A DNA stretch of 64,000 nucleotides from Sphingomonas immobilis (GTDB lineage: Bacteria > Pseudomonadota > Alphaproteobacteria > Sphingomonadales > Sphingomonadaceae), in the NCBI RefSeq assembly GCF_030580995.1, contig NZ_JAUQSZ010000008.1:124001-188000 (forward strand), read 5' to 3'. Every line of letters begins with the position of its first letter. The first letter of the stretch is position 1. Shown piece after piece: positions 54,390 through 63,102 of the stretch. Below the pieces are notes generated by a model, which was not told where the DNA came from, did no database searches, and saw nothing but the letters and a program-made list of their open reading frames with translations. Both the position numbers and the translations under genes were made by a program.

Positions 54390-54418
54390 CTGGGGAGCGG
54401 CGCAAGCTGCATACTATA

Positions 54419-54539
54419 ACCTCCTCCCGCTTTCGCGGGAGGAGGTTGGAGGACGGTCTTATTTCTCGGCGGTAGAAGGAAAAAAGAAGAAAAAGACGAA
54501 GAAGACCCTCCCCTGCCCCTCCCGCGAAGGCGGGAGGGG
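54419..54539. repeat. Two strong GC hairpins, different type
   Basis: A 12-bp perfect stem (54419-54430 with 54435-54446, loop TTTC) and a 10-bp stem (54516-54525 with 54530-54539, loop GAAG), separated by a purine-rich A/G stretch. Similar in plan, but not in sequence, to the twin elements at 7116 and 48537. Lying between two minus-strand genes, they probably act as terminator or mRNA-end structures for the acidic-protein gene. Confidence 0.6.
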
Positions 54540-54553
54540 ATAAGTCTATAGGT

Positions 54554-54895
54554 TTAAGGCTTCAGCGCGGCATCGTCTGCGTCGTCGATATCGTTGTCAT
54601 CGACATCGTCTTTTTCGAAGTCTTCCTGCAGATCGTCCTCGTCGTCGTCGGCATCATCGGGATCGTCGTCATCGGCTTCCTCGCCGACTTCGTCGCTCTC
54701 CATGACGAGATCGTCCTCGTCGTCGTCATCGTCCTCGCCGATGTCGGGATCGAGATCGGTGATGATCGTGCCGTCGCCGGGGCCACCGCCGGTCGCTTCC
54801 AGGATCTCGGCGCGCTGGCTCTCGTCATAGCCTTCCTCGTCGTACCCGTCGTCGCCCGTGCCGTCGCCGGGGATCTTGTAACCGCCGATGCTCAT
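54554..54895 (-). CDS. Very acidic, Asp/Glu-rich protein of unknown function
   Basis: 113 residues. A short N-terminal region (MSIGGYKIPGDGTGDDGYDE) and a GPGDGTIITDLDPDIG core precede an uninterrupted acidic half with runs of aspartate, broken by LVMESDEVG and FEKDD. No hydrophobic core beyond IITDLD is visible, so it is probably disordered and could bind cations or basic proteins. The ATG at 54895 is the first consistent start. An EcfG promoter (54936-54960) lies 41 bases upstream. Confidence 0.75.
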   Translation of the reverse strand: MSIGGYKIPGDGTGDDGYDEEGYDESQRAEILEATGGGPGDGTIITDLDPDIGEDDDDDEDDLVMESDEVGEEADDDDPDDADDDEDDLQEDFEKDDVDDNDIDDADDAALKP

Positions 54896-54935
54896 CGTCG
54901 CTCTCCCGTCCCGCGAGATGCGGGTTTCAGGAGCG

Positions 54936-54960
54936 AACATCGCACGCGGAAGTCTGTTCC
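54936..54960 (-). promoter_or_regulatory. EcfG-type promoter of acidic-protein gene
   Basis: On the minus strand GGAAC (54956-54960), 17 bases, GTTCGC (GTT at 54936-54938). It faces the acidic protein gene and lies in the 85 bases between it and the MFS gene end. Confidence 0.68.
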
Positions 54961-54980
54961 CGCGCGCTCGCGAAAATGGC

Positions 54981-56213
54981 TCAGCTCGGGTGGAACAGCC
55001 GTCCGCGTTCGACGATCGCGGCGATGCCGATCGCGAGCAGCGCCGCGACGAGGAAAGCGATATGGATCGGCCGGGTCGTGCCATCGAACTGGCTGGTCAC
55101 GGCGGTGCCGATGACGCTGCCTGCCGTGATCGCCAAGAAGCCCTGCAGGCTGGAGGCGGTGCCGGCGATGTCGCCCATATTTTCCATCGCCATCGCCGAC
55201 ATATTCGACGTGGCGACGCCAAAGCCGGCCATCACCAGCACCTGCAACGCCACGAACAGCGCAAGCGACTCGTGCCCCGATACCGACGACAGCGCCAGAC
55301 CCGCCCCCGCCGCCACGATGATGACGAGAATCGCCGCCTGGGAAATGCGCCGCATGCCGAGGCGCATCACGATCCGCGCGCTCAGCAGGTTCGCGACCGC
55401 CATGCCGCCGGCCGCCATCGCGAACACCGCGCCGAGCAGATCGGGCCGGTGGAACACATCCGACATGATCGGCTGGATCGACGTGATGTAGGAGAACAGC
55501 GCCCCCTGCAGAATGGTCGCGGCGATGGTGTAGCCGAGCGACGAGCGATCGGTGACCGTTCGCCGCCAGCCGCGCATCACTTCGCCCATCGACAGCGGCC
55601 GCCGATTTTCCGGCGCCAGCGTTTCGGGCATGCGGAACCAGAACCAGCAGAGAATGAGCGCGGAGGCGGCCGCGATCGCCTCGAAGATCAGCCGCCAGGA
55701 GCCCGCCAGCAGGATCGCCTGGCCGATGCTCGGCGCGATCACCGGCGCGGCCATGAACACCATGAAGGCGAGACTCGTCACCTGCGCCATCGCGCGGCCG
55801 GAGAAGCAGTCGCGCACGATCGCCACCGTCACCACGCGCGCCGAGGCGACGCACAGTCCGCCAAGGAAGCGCGCGGCGAGCAGGAGCGGAAAGCTCGACG
55901 CCAGCCCCGCCAGCAGGCTCATGGCGACATAACCCGCCAGGCCGATGCCGAGCACGCGCTTGCGCCCGAACCTGTCGGTCAGCGGGCCCTGGAACGGCTG
56001 GCCGATGCCGAAGCCCATCACGAAGACGGTGATGATGAGCGAACGGTCGGCGATATCGGGTGCGCCAAGCCGCTGGCCCATATCGGGAAGCGCAGGCAGC
56101 ATCGAATCGATGCCGAGCGCGCCGAGCGACATGAGCGCGGCGACGAGCGCGACGAATTCGATGAAGGGAATCGGCGCGGTGTTCTCGGCGCGGACGGGCG
56201 ATTCTGCGGACAT
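54981..56213 (-). CDS. Bcr/CflA-type multidrug MFS transporter
   Basis: 410 residues, twelve membrane helices. LGALGIDSMLPALPDMGQRL, PLTDRFGRKRVLGIGL (motif A) and RFLGGLCVASARVVTVAIV are typical of Bcr/CflA drug:proton antiporters. The C-terminal half contains AMENMGDIAGTASSLQGF, typical for the subfamily. Exports drugs or small metabolites; the substrate is not assignable. Confidence 0.92.
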   Translation of the reverse strand: MSAESPVRAENTAPIPFIEFVALVAALMSLGALGIDSMLPALPDMGQRLGAPDIADRSLIITVFVMGFGIGQPFQGPLTDRFGRKRVLGIGLAGYVAMSLLAGLASSFPLLLAARFLGGLCVASARVVTVAIVRDCFSGRAMAQVTSLAFMVFMAAPVIAPSIGQAILLAGSWRLIFEAIAAASALILCWFWFRMPETLAPENRRPLSMGEVMRGWRRTVTDRSSLGYTIAATILQGALFSYITSIQPIMSDVFHRPDLLGAVFAMAAGGMAVANLLSARIVMRLGMRRISQAAILVIIVAAGAGLALSSVSGHESLALFVALQVLVMAGFGVATSNMSAMAMENMGDIAGTASSLQGFLAITAGSVIGTAVTSQFDGTTRPIHIAFLVAALLAIGIAAIVERGRLFHPS

Positions 56214-56357
56214 GCGCCGGCCATGCCCGAGCGGGCGCGAGAGGTCACGGCGAAATTGCTGCGATGCGAAACGCGCAGCCGTCCCGGCAAAGGCCTGTTA
56301 GCGCGCGCGTGATGCGGCTATGTTCCGGCGGAGATTCCTCCCCACGGACGATGCCTG

Positions 56358-57311
56358 ATGCTCGATACTGCCCTTGTCGAAGTTCCGCCGCTTTCCCTTG
56401 CCGATGCCGCCGCCGACTCCGACGGTTTCGCCGCCGCTTTGGGCGGATCGTTCGAGCGGTTCGGCTTTGCGGTGATCTCCGATCACGGCATCCCCGCCGA
56501 TCTCGTCGCGCAGGGCTGGGCGCAGACGAAACTGCTGTTCGAGCTGAGCGAGGCAGAGAAACGCGCGTATTTCACCAGGGAAGGCGGCGGGCAGCGCGGC
56601 TATACCCCGTTCAAGACCGAGATCGCCAAGGGTGCGTCGCAGGTCGATCTCAAGGAATTCTGGCACGTCGGGCGCGACCTGACGCCCGGCCATCCCCTGT
56701 CGGACAGGATGCCGGGCAACCTCTGGCCGTCCGAAGTGCCCGGTTTCGAACCGGTGTTCCGGCAGCTCTATGCGGCGTTCGAGGCGGCGGGGAACCGCAT
56801 CCTCGCCTCGATCGCGCGGCACCTCGGCTTGGCACCCGATTATTTCGAGGCGGTGGTCGAGGACGGCAATTCGATCCTGCGGCTGCTGCACTATCCGCCG
56901 ATTCCGGCCGATGCCGAGGGCGTTCGCGCGGGCGCGCATGAGGACATCAACCTCATCACCTTGCTGCTCGGCGCGGAGGAGGCTGGGTTGGAGTTGCTCG
57001 ACAAGGACGGCCGCTGGCTGCCGATCAAGCCGCCCGAGGGTGCGCTCGTCGTCAATGTCGGTGACATGCTGCAGCGGCTGACCAACAATGTGCTCCCCTC
57101 CACCACGCACCGCGTCGTCAATCCGCCGCCCGAACGGCGCGGCGTCTCGCGCTATTCGATGCCGTTCTTCCTGCATCCCAATCCCGATTTCCTGATCGAG
57201 ACGCTGCCGGGTTGCGTGTCGGCGGCGAACCCGAACCGCTATCCGGTGCCGATCACCGCGCACGATTATCTGCACGAGCGACTGGTCGAGATCGGGTTGG
57301 TGAAGAAGTAA
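56358..57311 (+). CDS. Isopenicillin-N-synthase-like 2-oxoglutarate/Fe(II) oxygenase
   Basis: 317 residues with the DIOX_N domain and a double-stranded beta-helix. Iron ligands His194, Asp196 and His251 and the cosubstrate pair Arg265-x-Ser267 (RYS) are all present. The sequence LRLLHYPPIP and NVGDMLQRLTNNVLPSTTHR matches the IPNS/flavonol-synthase group. The substrate is unknown; bacterial homologues oxidise amino acids or secondary metabolites. No biosynthetic cluster surrounds it. Confidence 0.9.
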   Translation: MLDTALVEVPPLSLADAAADSDGFAAALGGSFERFGFAVISDHGIPADLVAQGWAQTKLLFELSEAEKRAYFTREGGGQRGYTPFKTEIAKGASQVDLKEFWHVGRDLTPGHPLSDRMPGNLWPSEVPGFEPVFRQLYAAFEAAGNRILASIARHLGLAPDYFEAVVEDGNSILRLLHYPPIPADAEGVRAGAHEDINLITLLLGAEEAGLELLDKDGRWLPIKPPEGALVVNVGDMLQRLTNNVLPSTTHRVVNPPPERRGVSRYSMPFFLHPNPDFLIETLPGCVSAANPNRYPVPITAHDYLHERLVEIGLVKK

Positions 57312-57359
57312 CGGCTTGTCCGCGCGCGGAGGCTTTGTCTAAAGCGCCCAACCTCTCCC

Positions 57360-57440
57360 GTTCGGGCTGAGCTTGTCGAAGCCCTGCCCTTCCTTCCGCG
57401 CAGAAGAAGTGCAGCCCTTCGACAAGCTCAGGGCGAACGG
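57360..57440. repeat. Sphingomonad-type inverted repeat (CTGAGCTTGTCGAA family)
   Basis: A unit reading GTTCGGGCTGAGCTTGTCGA on the left (57360-57388) and its near-perfect inverse on the right (57411-57440, GACAAGCTCAGGGCGAACGG) flank 22 bases. This unit is, from general knowledge, scattered in many sphingomonad genomes as an extragenic palindrome. Placed upstream of hom, it may be a REP-like element. Confidence 0.75.
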
Positions 57441-57468
57441 TGGTTTTGGACCGGCAGAAAGTAGACCC

Positions 57469-58767
57469 ATGACCAAACCTCTCCGCATCGCGCTCGCAGG
57501 CCTCGGCACGGTCGGGGGCGGCGTGATCCGGCTGCTCGACGAGAACGGCGCGCTGATCGCACGGCGCGCGGGGCGGCCGATCGAGATCGTCGCGGTCTCC
57601 GCGCGCGACCGCAGCAAGGACCGCGGCGTCGACATCTCCCGCTTCGCGTGGGTCGACGACACAACCGCGCTGGCGGGGCTCGACGTCGACGTGGTGGTCG
57701 AGCTGGTCGGCGGATCGGACGGCCCCGCCCTCACGCTCGCGCGCACGACGCTGGCGGCGGGCAAGGGCTTCGTCACCGCCAACAAGGCGATGATCGCGCA
57801 TCATGGGCTGGAGCTGTCGCGCGCGGCGGAAGCGTCGGGCGCGGCGCTGAAGTTCGAGGCGGCGGTGGCGGGCGGCGTGCCGGTCATCAAGGGCCTGCGC
57901 GAAGGGGCTGCTGCCAACGCGATCGACCGTGTCTACGGCATCCTTAACGGCACCTGCAATTTCATCCTGTCGAAGATGGAAGCCGAGGGGCGCGACTTCG
58001 CCGACGTGCTCGCCGAGGCGCAGGCGCTGGGTTATGCCGAGGCCGACCCGACCTTCGACATCGACGGCGTCGACGCCGCGCACAAGCTCGCCATCCTCGC
58101 CTCGATCGCGTTCGGCACGCAGCCCGCGTTCGGCGACGTTGCGGCGAGCGGCATCCGCCACGTGCTGGCGACCGACATCGCCGAGGCCGAGGCGCTGGGC
58201 TATCGCATCCGCCTGCTCGGGCTGGCCGATCACGGCGCGGGCGGGCTGTTCCAGCGCGTGCATCCGCATCTCGTGGCCGTAAGCCACCCGCTCGCGCATG
58301 TGACCGGCGCGACCAACGCGGTGGTGGCGGAGGGCAATTACGTCGGCCGCCTGCTGTTCCAGGGCGCGGGCGCGGGCGACGGCCCGACCGCGAGCGCCGT
58401 GGTCGCCGACCTGATCGATATCGCGCGCGGCGAGTTCGGCCCCGCTTTCGCCATGCCCGCCGACGCGCTGGCCGCCGAAGCACCCGCCGATCCCGGCGAG
58501 CGGCGCGGCCGTGCCTATGTGCGCTTCGCGGTGGCCGACAAGGTCGGCGTGCTGGCCGAAATCGCCGCCGCCATGCGCGACGCGGGCGTCTCGATCGAAA
58601 GCCTGATCCAGCGCGGATCGAGCGGCGACGACGGCGTGGGGGGCAGCGTGTTCGTCGTGATCGTGACGCACGAGGGCCCGGAACGCGCAGTCGCGCAGGC
58701 GCTGGAGCGGCTGCGCGGATCGCAGAGCCTCACCGGCCAGCCGTTGTGGATGCATATCCTCGGCTAA
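57469..58767 (+). CDS. hom: Homoserine dehydrogenase
   Basis: 432 residues: an N-terminal Rossmann motif GLGTVGGGV, the catalytic domain with AANAIDRVYGILNGTCNFIL and EADPTFDIDGVDAAHKL, and a C-terminal ACT domain (YVRFAVADKVGVLAEIAAAM) for feedback control. It reduces aspartate semialdehyde to homoserine in the Met/Thr/Ile pathway. Start ATG 57469 begins the Rossmann fold; the frame open from 57373 runs through the extragenic repeat and is not used. Confidence 0.96.
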   Translation: MTKPLRIALAGLGTVGGGVIRLLDENGALIARRAGRPIEIVAVSARDRSKDRGVDISRFAWVDDTTALAGLDVDVVVELVGGSDGPALTLARTTLAAGKGFVTANKAMIAHHGLELSRAAEASGAALKFEAAVAGGVPVIKGLREGAAANAIDRVYGILNGTCNFILSKMEAEGRDFADVLAEAQALGYAEADPTFDIDGVDAAHKLAILASIAFGTQPAFGDVAASGIRHVLATDIAEAEALGYRIRLLGLADHGAGGLFQRVHPHLVAVSHPLAHVTGATNAVVAEGNYVGRLLFQGAGAGDGPTASAVVADLIDIARGEFGPAFAMPADALAAEAPADPGERRGRAYVRFAVADKVGVLAEIAAAMRDAGVSIESLIQRGSSGDDGVGGSVFVVIVTHEGPERAVAQALERLRGSQSLTGQPLWMHILG

Positions 58768-59096
58768 GGCGCGATCGGGCGTTCCCCGCCGGCGCGGAGG
58801 CCGCCTGCTGTGCTGACGGTCGCGCCGACCATGCCGCACCCTGTCAGGAACAGGCGCTTTTCCTGGCAATTCGTGGTGCGCGCGAGCAGGCGTTCGCGTT
58901 CGAGCGGCACCACGTCCTTCTCCGGGTCGCGCTCGATCAGCGGCACGCGGTAGCGATCGGCGGCGCGGCGGCCGCAGACGGTGACTTCGTCGCCGCTCGG
59001 CTGGTTGCAGTGCGGCCCGGCGCGCGTCAGGGCCTGATATGTCGTGAGCCCGCTACCGGGGAGATCGGCCAGCATCAGCAGCAGGAAGCCCGGCAT
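58764..59096 (-). CDS. Small secreted protein of unknown function, cysteine-containing
   Basis: 110 residues with an N-terminal hydrophobic stretch MPGFLLLMLADLPG and four conserved-looking cysteines (PHCNQP, TVCGRRAADRYRVPL, NCQEKR and TGCGMVG). The VCGRRxADRYR core recurs in short uncharacterised sphingomonad proteins. It is convergent with hom and overlaps its stop by four bases. No function can be assigned. Confidence 0.68.
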   Translation of the reverse strand: MPGFLLLMLADLPGSGLTTYQALTRAGPHCNQPSGDEVTVCGRRAADRYRVPLIERDPEKDVVPLERERLLARTTNCQEKRLFLTGCGMVGATVSTAGGLRAGGERPIAP

Positions 59097-59150
59097 CGCA
59101 TCCGCCCTTCGCGAGAGTCGCAAGCATCATCCCGCCGCCACGCTTGCGCG

Positions 59151-59462
59151 TCAACGCGTATCGGAGAGCTTCACCAGACTGTCGAAGATCGCCTCGTGCA
59201 GCGGCGCGACGAACGCGCAACCGTAGAGATCCTTGCGGTTCCACTTCACCGTCGCCTCCAGCCCGCTGAGGCCGGGGATGACCAGATAGACCTTCGAATC
59301 CGGCGCGAGACGGTGGACCGTCTCGATCTGGAAGCCGGTGCGCGACAGATCGGTGACATCGATCGTCATCTTGTTGGTGCCGGCGCGCACCTGCGCACGG
59401 ATCGTCACGCCGACGCGGTTCGCCGCGCGGCCTTCCGGCGCTTCTGGATCGGACATGCTCAT
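59151..59462 (-). CDS. PilZ domain protein (c-di-GMP binding)
   Basis: 103 residues, essentially one PilZ domain. It carries the RxxxR box (R12-A-A-N-R16) and the D/NxSxxG box as DLSRTGFQIE, both needed for cyclic-di-GMP binding. As a stand-alone domain it would act as a diffusible effector on motility, polysaccharide or cell-cycle outputs. No diguanylate cyclase is nearby. Confidence 0.9.
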   Translation of the reverse strand: MSMSDPEAPEGRAANRVGVTIRAQVRAGTNKMTIDVTDLSRTGFQIETVHRLAPDSKVYLVIPGLSGLEATVKWNRKDLYGCAFVAPLHEAIFDSLVKLSDTR

Positions 59463-59507
59463 TTGCGACCTTAATTTAAAGCAGTCTCAACGTCTTGGAC
59501 GAATACG

Positions 59508-59939
59508 TTAATTTGTGCGCTGCGCAACCCCCAGACGCGGGATCTCGATGGCCGGGCAGCGATCCATAACCACTTTCAGGCCCGCAGCCTCGGCGCGCGC
59601 GGCGGCTTCTGCATTGATCACGCCGAGCTGCATCCAGATCGCCTTCGCGCCCGCAGCAATCGCCTGATCGACAGCCTCGCCCGCCGCCGCCGAATTGCGG
59701 AAGATATCGACGAGGTCGATCGGATCGCCGAGTTGCGACAAATCGCGGAACACGAATTCACCGTGGATATGCTCGCCGGTGATCTGCGGATTGACCGGAA
59801 TCACGCGGTAGCCGTGATCCTGCAGCGCCTTCATCACGCCGTAGGACGGGCGATTGGGCCGGTCGGACGCGCCGACCAGCGCGATCGTGCGCGTTTCTTC
59901 GAGCAGGGTCTTGATGCCCGCGTCATCGGTGATCGGCAC
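59508..59939 (-). CDS. CoA-binding protein (YccU type)
   Basis: 143 residues, a single Rossmann-like CoA-binding domain: IALVGASDRPNRPSYGVMKA, RVIPVNPQITGEHIHGE, DLVDIFRNSAAAGEAVD and a MDRCPAIEIPRLG tail. YccU-type proteins are widespread and of unclear role, with CoA or NAD binding by fold. It begins two bases after the Mrp gene's stop on the same strand, so the two are an operon. Confidence 0.92.
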   Translation of the reverse strand: MPITDDAGIKTLLEETRTIALVGASDRPNRPSYGVMKALQDHGYRVIPVNPQITGEHIHGEFVFRDLSQLGDPIDLVDIFRNSAAAGEAVDQAIAAGAKAIWMQLGVINAEAAARAEAAGLKVVMDRCPAIEIPRLGVAQRTN

Positions 59940-59940
59940 T

Positions 59941-60903
59941 TCATCCTCCGTCGTTGATCCAGCGGAGAACCGCGTCGCCTATCGCGGTGAACGCAGCCGC
60001 CTCGGGCAGGTTCCCCGACGCGGGCGGCTGCCCGGCATCGGACGCCGTGCGGATGGCGATGTCGAGCGGAATGCGACCGAGGAACGGGATTTCGAGATCG
60101 GCCGCCGCAGCTTCCGCCCCGCCCTTGCCGAACGGATCGGACACTTCGCCGCAATGCGGGCAGGCATAGCCGGCCATGTTCTCGACCAGGCCGATGATCG
60201 GGATGCCAGCCTTCTTGAACAGATCGATCGCGCGGCGCGCATCGATCAGCGCGAGATCCTGCGGGGTGGAGACGATCACCGCGCCCGCCGGGCGGTGCTT
60301 CTGGATCATGGTGAGCTGCACGTCGCCGGTGCCGGGCGGCAGATCGAGCACGAGCGTATCGGCATCGCCCCAGTTCGCGTCCATCATCTGGCCGAGCGCG
60401 CCCGCCGCCATCGGCCCACGCCACGCGATCGCCTGATCGGGCGCGACGAGCATCCCCATCGACAGCAAGGGCACGCCGAACGGAGTCGCGACGGGTTGCA
60501 GCACCTTTTCCTTCGCGGTCGGCTGACTGCCCTCGACGCCGAGCAGTTTGGGCTGCGAAGGGCCGTAGATGTCGGCATCGACCAGCCCGACGCGCCGGCC
60601 GCCTGCTTTCAAGGCGACGGCGAGATTGGCGGAGACGGTCGACTTGCCGACGCCGCCCTTGCCCGAGGCGACCGCGATCGACAGCCGCCGGGTGCGCTGG
60701 CTGGTGAGCGCGATCCGCACGCTTGCGATTCCCGGCACGGCCAGCGCGGCGGCGCGCACCCGCGCCTCGAAAGCTTTGTGTTCGGCGGCTTCGATGCCGG
60801 TCACGTCTAGGATGATGCTGGCGCGATCGCCCTCGATCCGCGCGGTCGCGCGGCCTTGGGATATTGTGGCGAGGGCGGCTTCGAGCGGAGTGGAATCAGT
60901 CAT
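59941..60903 (-). CDS. apbC: Iron-sulfur cluster carrier ATPase Mrp/ApbC
   Basis: 320 residues. The MIP18-like N-terminal domain precedes the Mrp deviant Walker A GKGGVGKST at residues 81-89, and the ACPHCG motif supplies the two cysteines that hold a bridging 4Fe-4S cluster. It delivers Fe-S clusters to target proteins. ATG 60903 is chosen because MTDSTPLEAALATIS begins the domain; the frame extends 12 further codons. Confidence 0.93.
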   Translation of the reverse strand: MTDSTPLEAALATISQGRATARIEGDRASIILDVTGIEAAEHKAFEARVRAAALAVPGIASVRIALTSQRTRRLSIAVASGKGGVGKSTVSANLAVALKAGGRRVGLVDADIYGPSQPKLLGVEGSQPTAKEKVLQPVATPFGVPLLSMGMLVAPDQAIAWRGPMAAGALGQMMDANWGDADTLVLDLPPGTGDVQLTMIQKHRPAGAVIVSTPQDLALIDARRAIDLFKKAGIPIIGLVENMAGYACPHCGEVSDPFGKGGAEAAAADLEIPFLGRIPLDIAIRTASDAGQPPASGNLPEAAAFTAIGDAVLRWINDGG

Positions 60904-60974
60904 CGCGGGGCAGATAAGGCCGATAAGGGCGCTTGCCACTGTTTTTCGTGGGAACGGCTGCCTATAGATGAGCC

Positions 60975-62126
60975 ATGACGATTTTCTCGGGCTGGCCGCG
61001 GCGCCTCGCTATTTTCAATGCGGACAACAAGGGACCGTGGGGCGGTGGCTCCGGCGGTGAAGGCGGCGGCAGCGACAATGGGGGCAGCGGGGACGGCCCG
61101 CGCAATCCCTGGGCCCCGCAACCCGGCAATCGTTCCAAGGTGCCCGGCCCGAGCGCGCTCGACGAGTTCATCAAGCGCGCGCGCGGCGGTGGATCGGGCG
61201 GCGGCGGTGGCGGCGGTCGTCCGCGCATCCCCGGCACGCCGAGCCCGAACGTGCTGTGGGCGATCGGCGCGGCGCTGATCGTGGCAGCGTGGTTCGGCTT
61301 CACCAGCATCCACCCGATCGGCCCGCAGCAACGCGGCGTCGTGACGTTCCTCGGCCGGTATTCCGGCACGCTGGAGCCGGGTATCCGTCTCACCCTGCCA
61401 GCGCCTTTCAACGCCGTGCAGGTGCTCGACGTGCGCGAGATCAAGACCGACACCTTCCCGGAGAATGGCGGCGAGAACCTGATGCTGACCGGTGATCAGA
61501 ATCTGGTCGACGTCGATTATTCGGTGCGCTGGGACATCAGCAATCCGCAGGACTTCGCCTTCCAGATCGCCGATCCGAAAGCGACGTTGCGCGCCACCGC
61601 CGAAAGCGCGATGCGCGCGGTGATGGCGACCGCCTCGCTCGACCAGGCGATCGGATCGGGCCGCGACGCGATGGAGGTGAAGGTCCAGCAGAACATGCAG
61701 ACGATCCTCAACAGCTATAACGCCGGCATCCGCATCCAGGGCGTCGCCATCCGCGGGGCGCAGCCGCCGGCGCAGGTCGTCGATTCGTTCAAGAAGGTCT
61801 CCGCCGCGCAGCAGGAGGCGGTCGGCAACGTCAACAAGGCGCGCGGCTATGCCCAGCAGATCCTCGCGCAGGCGCAGGGCCAGGCGACGGCGTTCGACGT
61901 GATCTACGCCCAGTACAAGCTCGCCCCCGAAGTGACGCGCAAGCGCATGTATTACGAGACGATGGAACAGGTGATGGCCGGCAGCGACAAGACCATCATC
62001 GCCGCACCCGGCGTCAATTCCTACCTGCCGCTGCCCGGCGGAATGCGTCGCCTGCCCGAACCGCAGACGCCCGCGCCGCAGGCCACCGCGCCGCAGAGCG
62101 CGCCGCAGACGGGAGCCGGCCAGTGA
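60975..62126 (+). CDS. hflK: FtsH protease modulator HflK
   Basis: 383 residues. A Gly-rich cytoplasmic N-terminus (residues about 20-85), one membrane helix (VLWAIGAALIVAAWFGFTSI), then the SPFH/band-7 domain and a C-terminal helix with a Pro/Ala/Gln-rich tail. HflK and HflC form a large periplasmic cage around FtsH and limit proteolysis of membrane proteins. Overlaps hflC by four bases (GTGA). Confidence 0.95.
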   Translation: MTIFSGWPRRLAIFNADNKGPWGGGSGGEGGGSDNGGSGDGPRNPWAPQPGNRSKVPGPSALDEFIKRARGGGSGGGGGGGRPRIPGTPSPNVLWAIGAALIVAAWFGFTSIHPIGPQQRGVVTFLGRYSGTLEPGIRLTLPAPFNAVQVLDVREIKTDTFPENGGENLMLTGDQNLVDVDYSVRWDISNPQDFAFQIADPKATLRATAESAMRAVMATASLDQAIGSGRDAMEVKVQQNMQTILNSYNAGIRIQGVAIRGAQPPAQVVDSFKKVSAAQQEAVGNVNKARGYAQQILAQAQGQATAFDVIYAQYKLAPEVTRKRMYYETMEQVMAGSDKTIIAAPGVNSYLPLPGGMRRLPEPQTPAPQATAPQSAPQTGAGQ

Positions 62127-62989
62127 ACGCCGCGACGCTCCGCAACCCGATCGCCATCGCCATCGCCGTGCTGCTGGCGCTGATCCTGCTCGCCAGCACC
62201 GTCGCGATCGTGCCCGAGACCAAGCAGGCGGTGATCCTGCGCTTCGAACAGCCGGTCGGCAGCGCGATCAACCGCTGGAAGCCGAACGAGGTGTTCGGCC
62301 GCTCCGGCGCCGGCGTGACGTGGCGCATCCCGCTGATCGATCGCATCGTATGGGTCGACAAGCGCGTGCTCGACGTCGAGCTGGACAAGCAGCCGGTGCT
62401 GTCGACCGACCAGTTGCGGCTCGAGGTGGACGCCTATGCGCGCTTCCGCATCGTCGATCCGCTGAAGGCCGTCGTCTCGACCGGCAGCACGTCGGTGACG
62501 GAGCAGCGCGTGATCGACCAGCTCCAGCCGCTGTTCAGCTCCGCCTTGCGCAACGAGCTCGGCAAACGTCCGTTTGCGGCGCTGCTCAGCCCGGAGCGCG
62601 GGCAGGTGATGGACAATATCCAGATTGGCCTGCAGCATCTCGCCTCGCAATACGGCGTGCAGATCGTCGACGTGCGCATCAAACATGCCGGCCTGCCCGA
62701 CGGCACGCCGTTGCAGAGTGCGCTCGACCGGATGAAGACCGCGCGCGACCAGGAAGCGCTGACGATCCGCGCCAAGGGCGAGCAGGCCGCACAGATCATC
62801 CGCGCCGAGGCCGACGCCAAGGCCGCACAGATCTATGCCGAGAGCTTCAACAAGGATCCCGATTTCTACGATTTCTACCGGGCGATGCAGTCCTATCGCT
62901 ACACGTTCAGCGATCAGGTGAAGGGCCAGACCTCTCTGGTTCTGTCGCCCGACAATGCCTATCTGAAGGAATTCCAGGGACGGCGCTGA
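62123..62989 (+). CDS. hflC: FtsH protease modulator HflC
   Basis: 288 residues. An N-terminal helix (IAIAIAVLLALILLASTVAI) is followed by a band-7 domain with VPETKQAVILRFEQPVG and a C-terminal segment with AEADAKAAQIYAESFNKDPD, the usual HflC signature. It is the HflK partner at the inner membrane. GTG start inside the hflK stop codon gives coupled translation. Confidence 0.95.
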   Translation: MNAATLRNPIAIAIAVLLALILLASTVAIVPETKQAVILRFEQPVGSAINRWKPNEVFGRSGAGVTWRIPLIDRIVWVDKRVLDVELDKQPVLSTDQLRLEVDAYARFRIVDPLKAVVSTGSTSVTEQRVIDQLQPLFSSALRNELGKRPFAALLSPERGQVMDNIQIGLQHLASQYGVQIVDVRIKHAGLPDGTPLQSALDRMKTARDQEALTIRAKGEQAAQIIRAEADAKAAQIYAESFNKDPDFYDFYRAMQSYRYTFSDQVKGQTSLVLSPDNAYLKEFQGRR

Positions 62990-63102
62990 GTTGACGTTTG
63001 CAATTGCGACCTTTCAGGTCATTCATATTCAATTGCCGTTCAGCAACCGTCGGTAGAGTTTCAGCGTTGCCTTCCTTCGGCACACGAGAGGAAAAGACCC
63101 CA

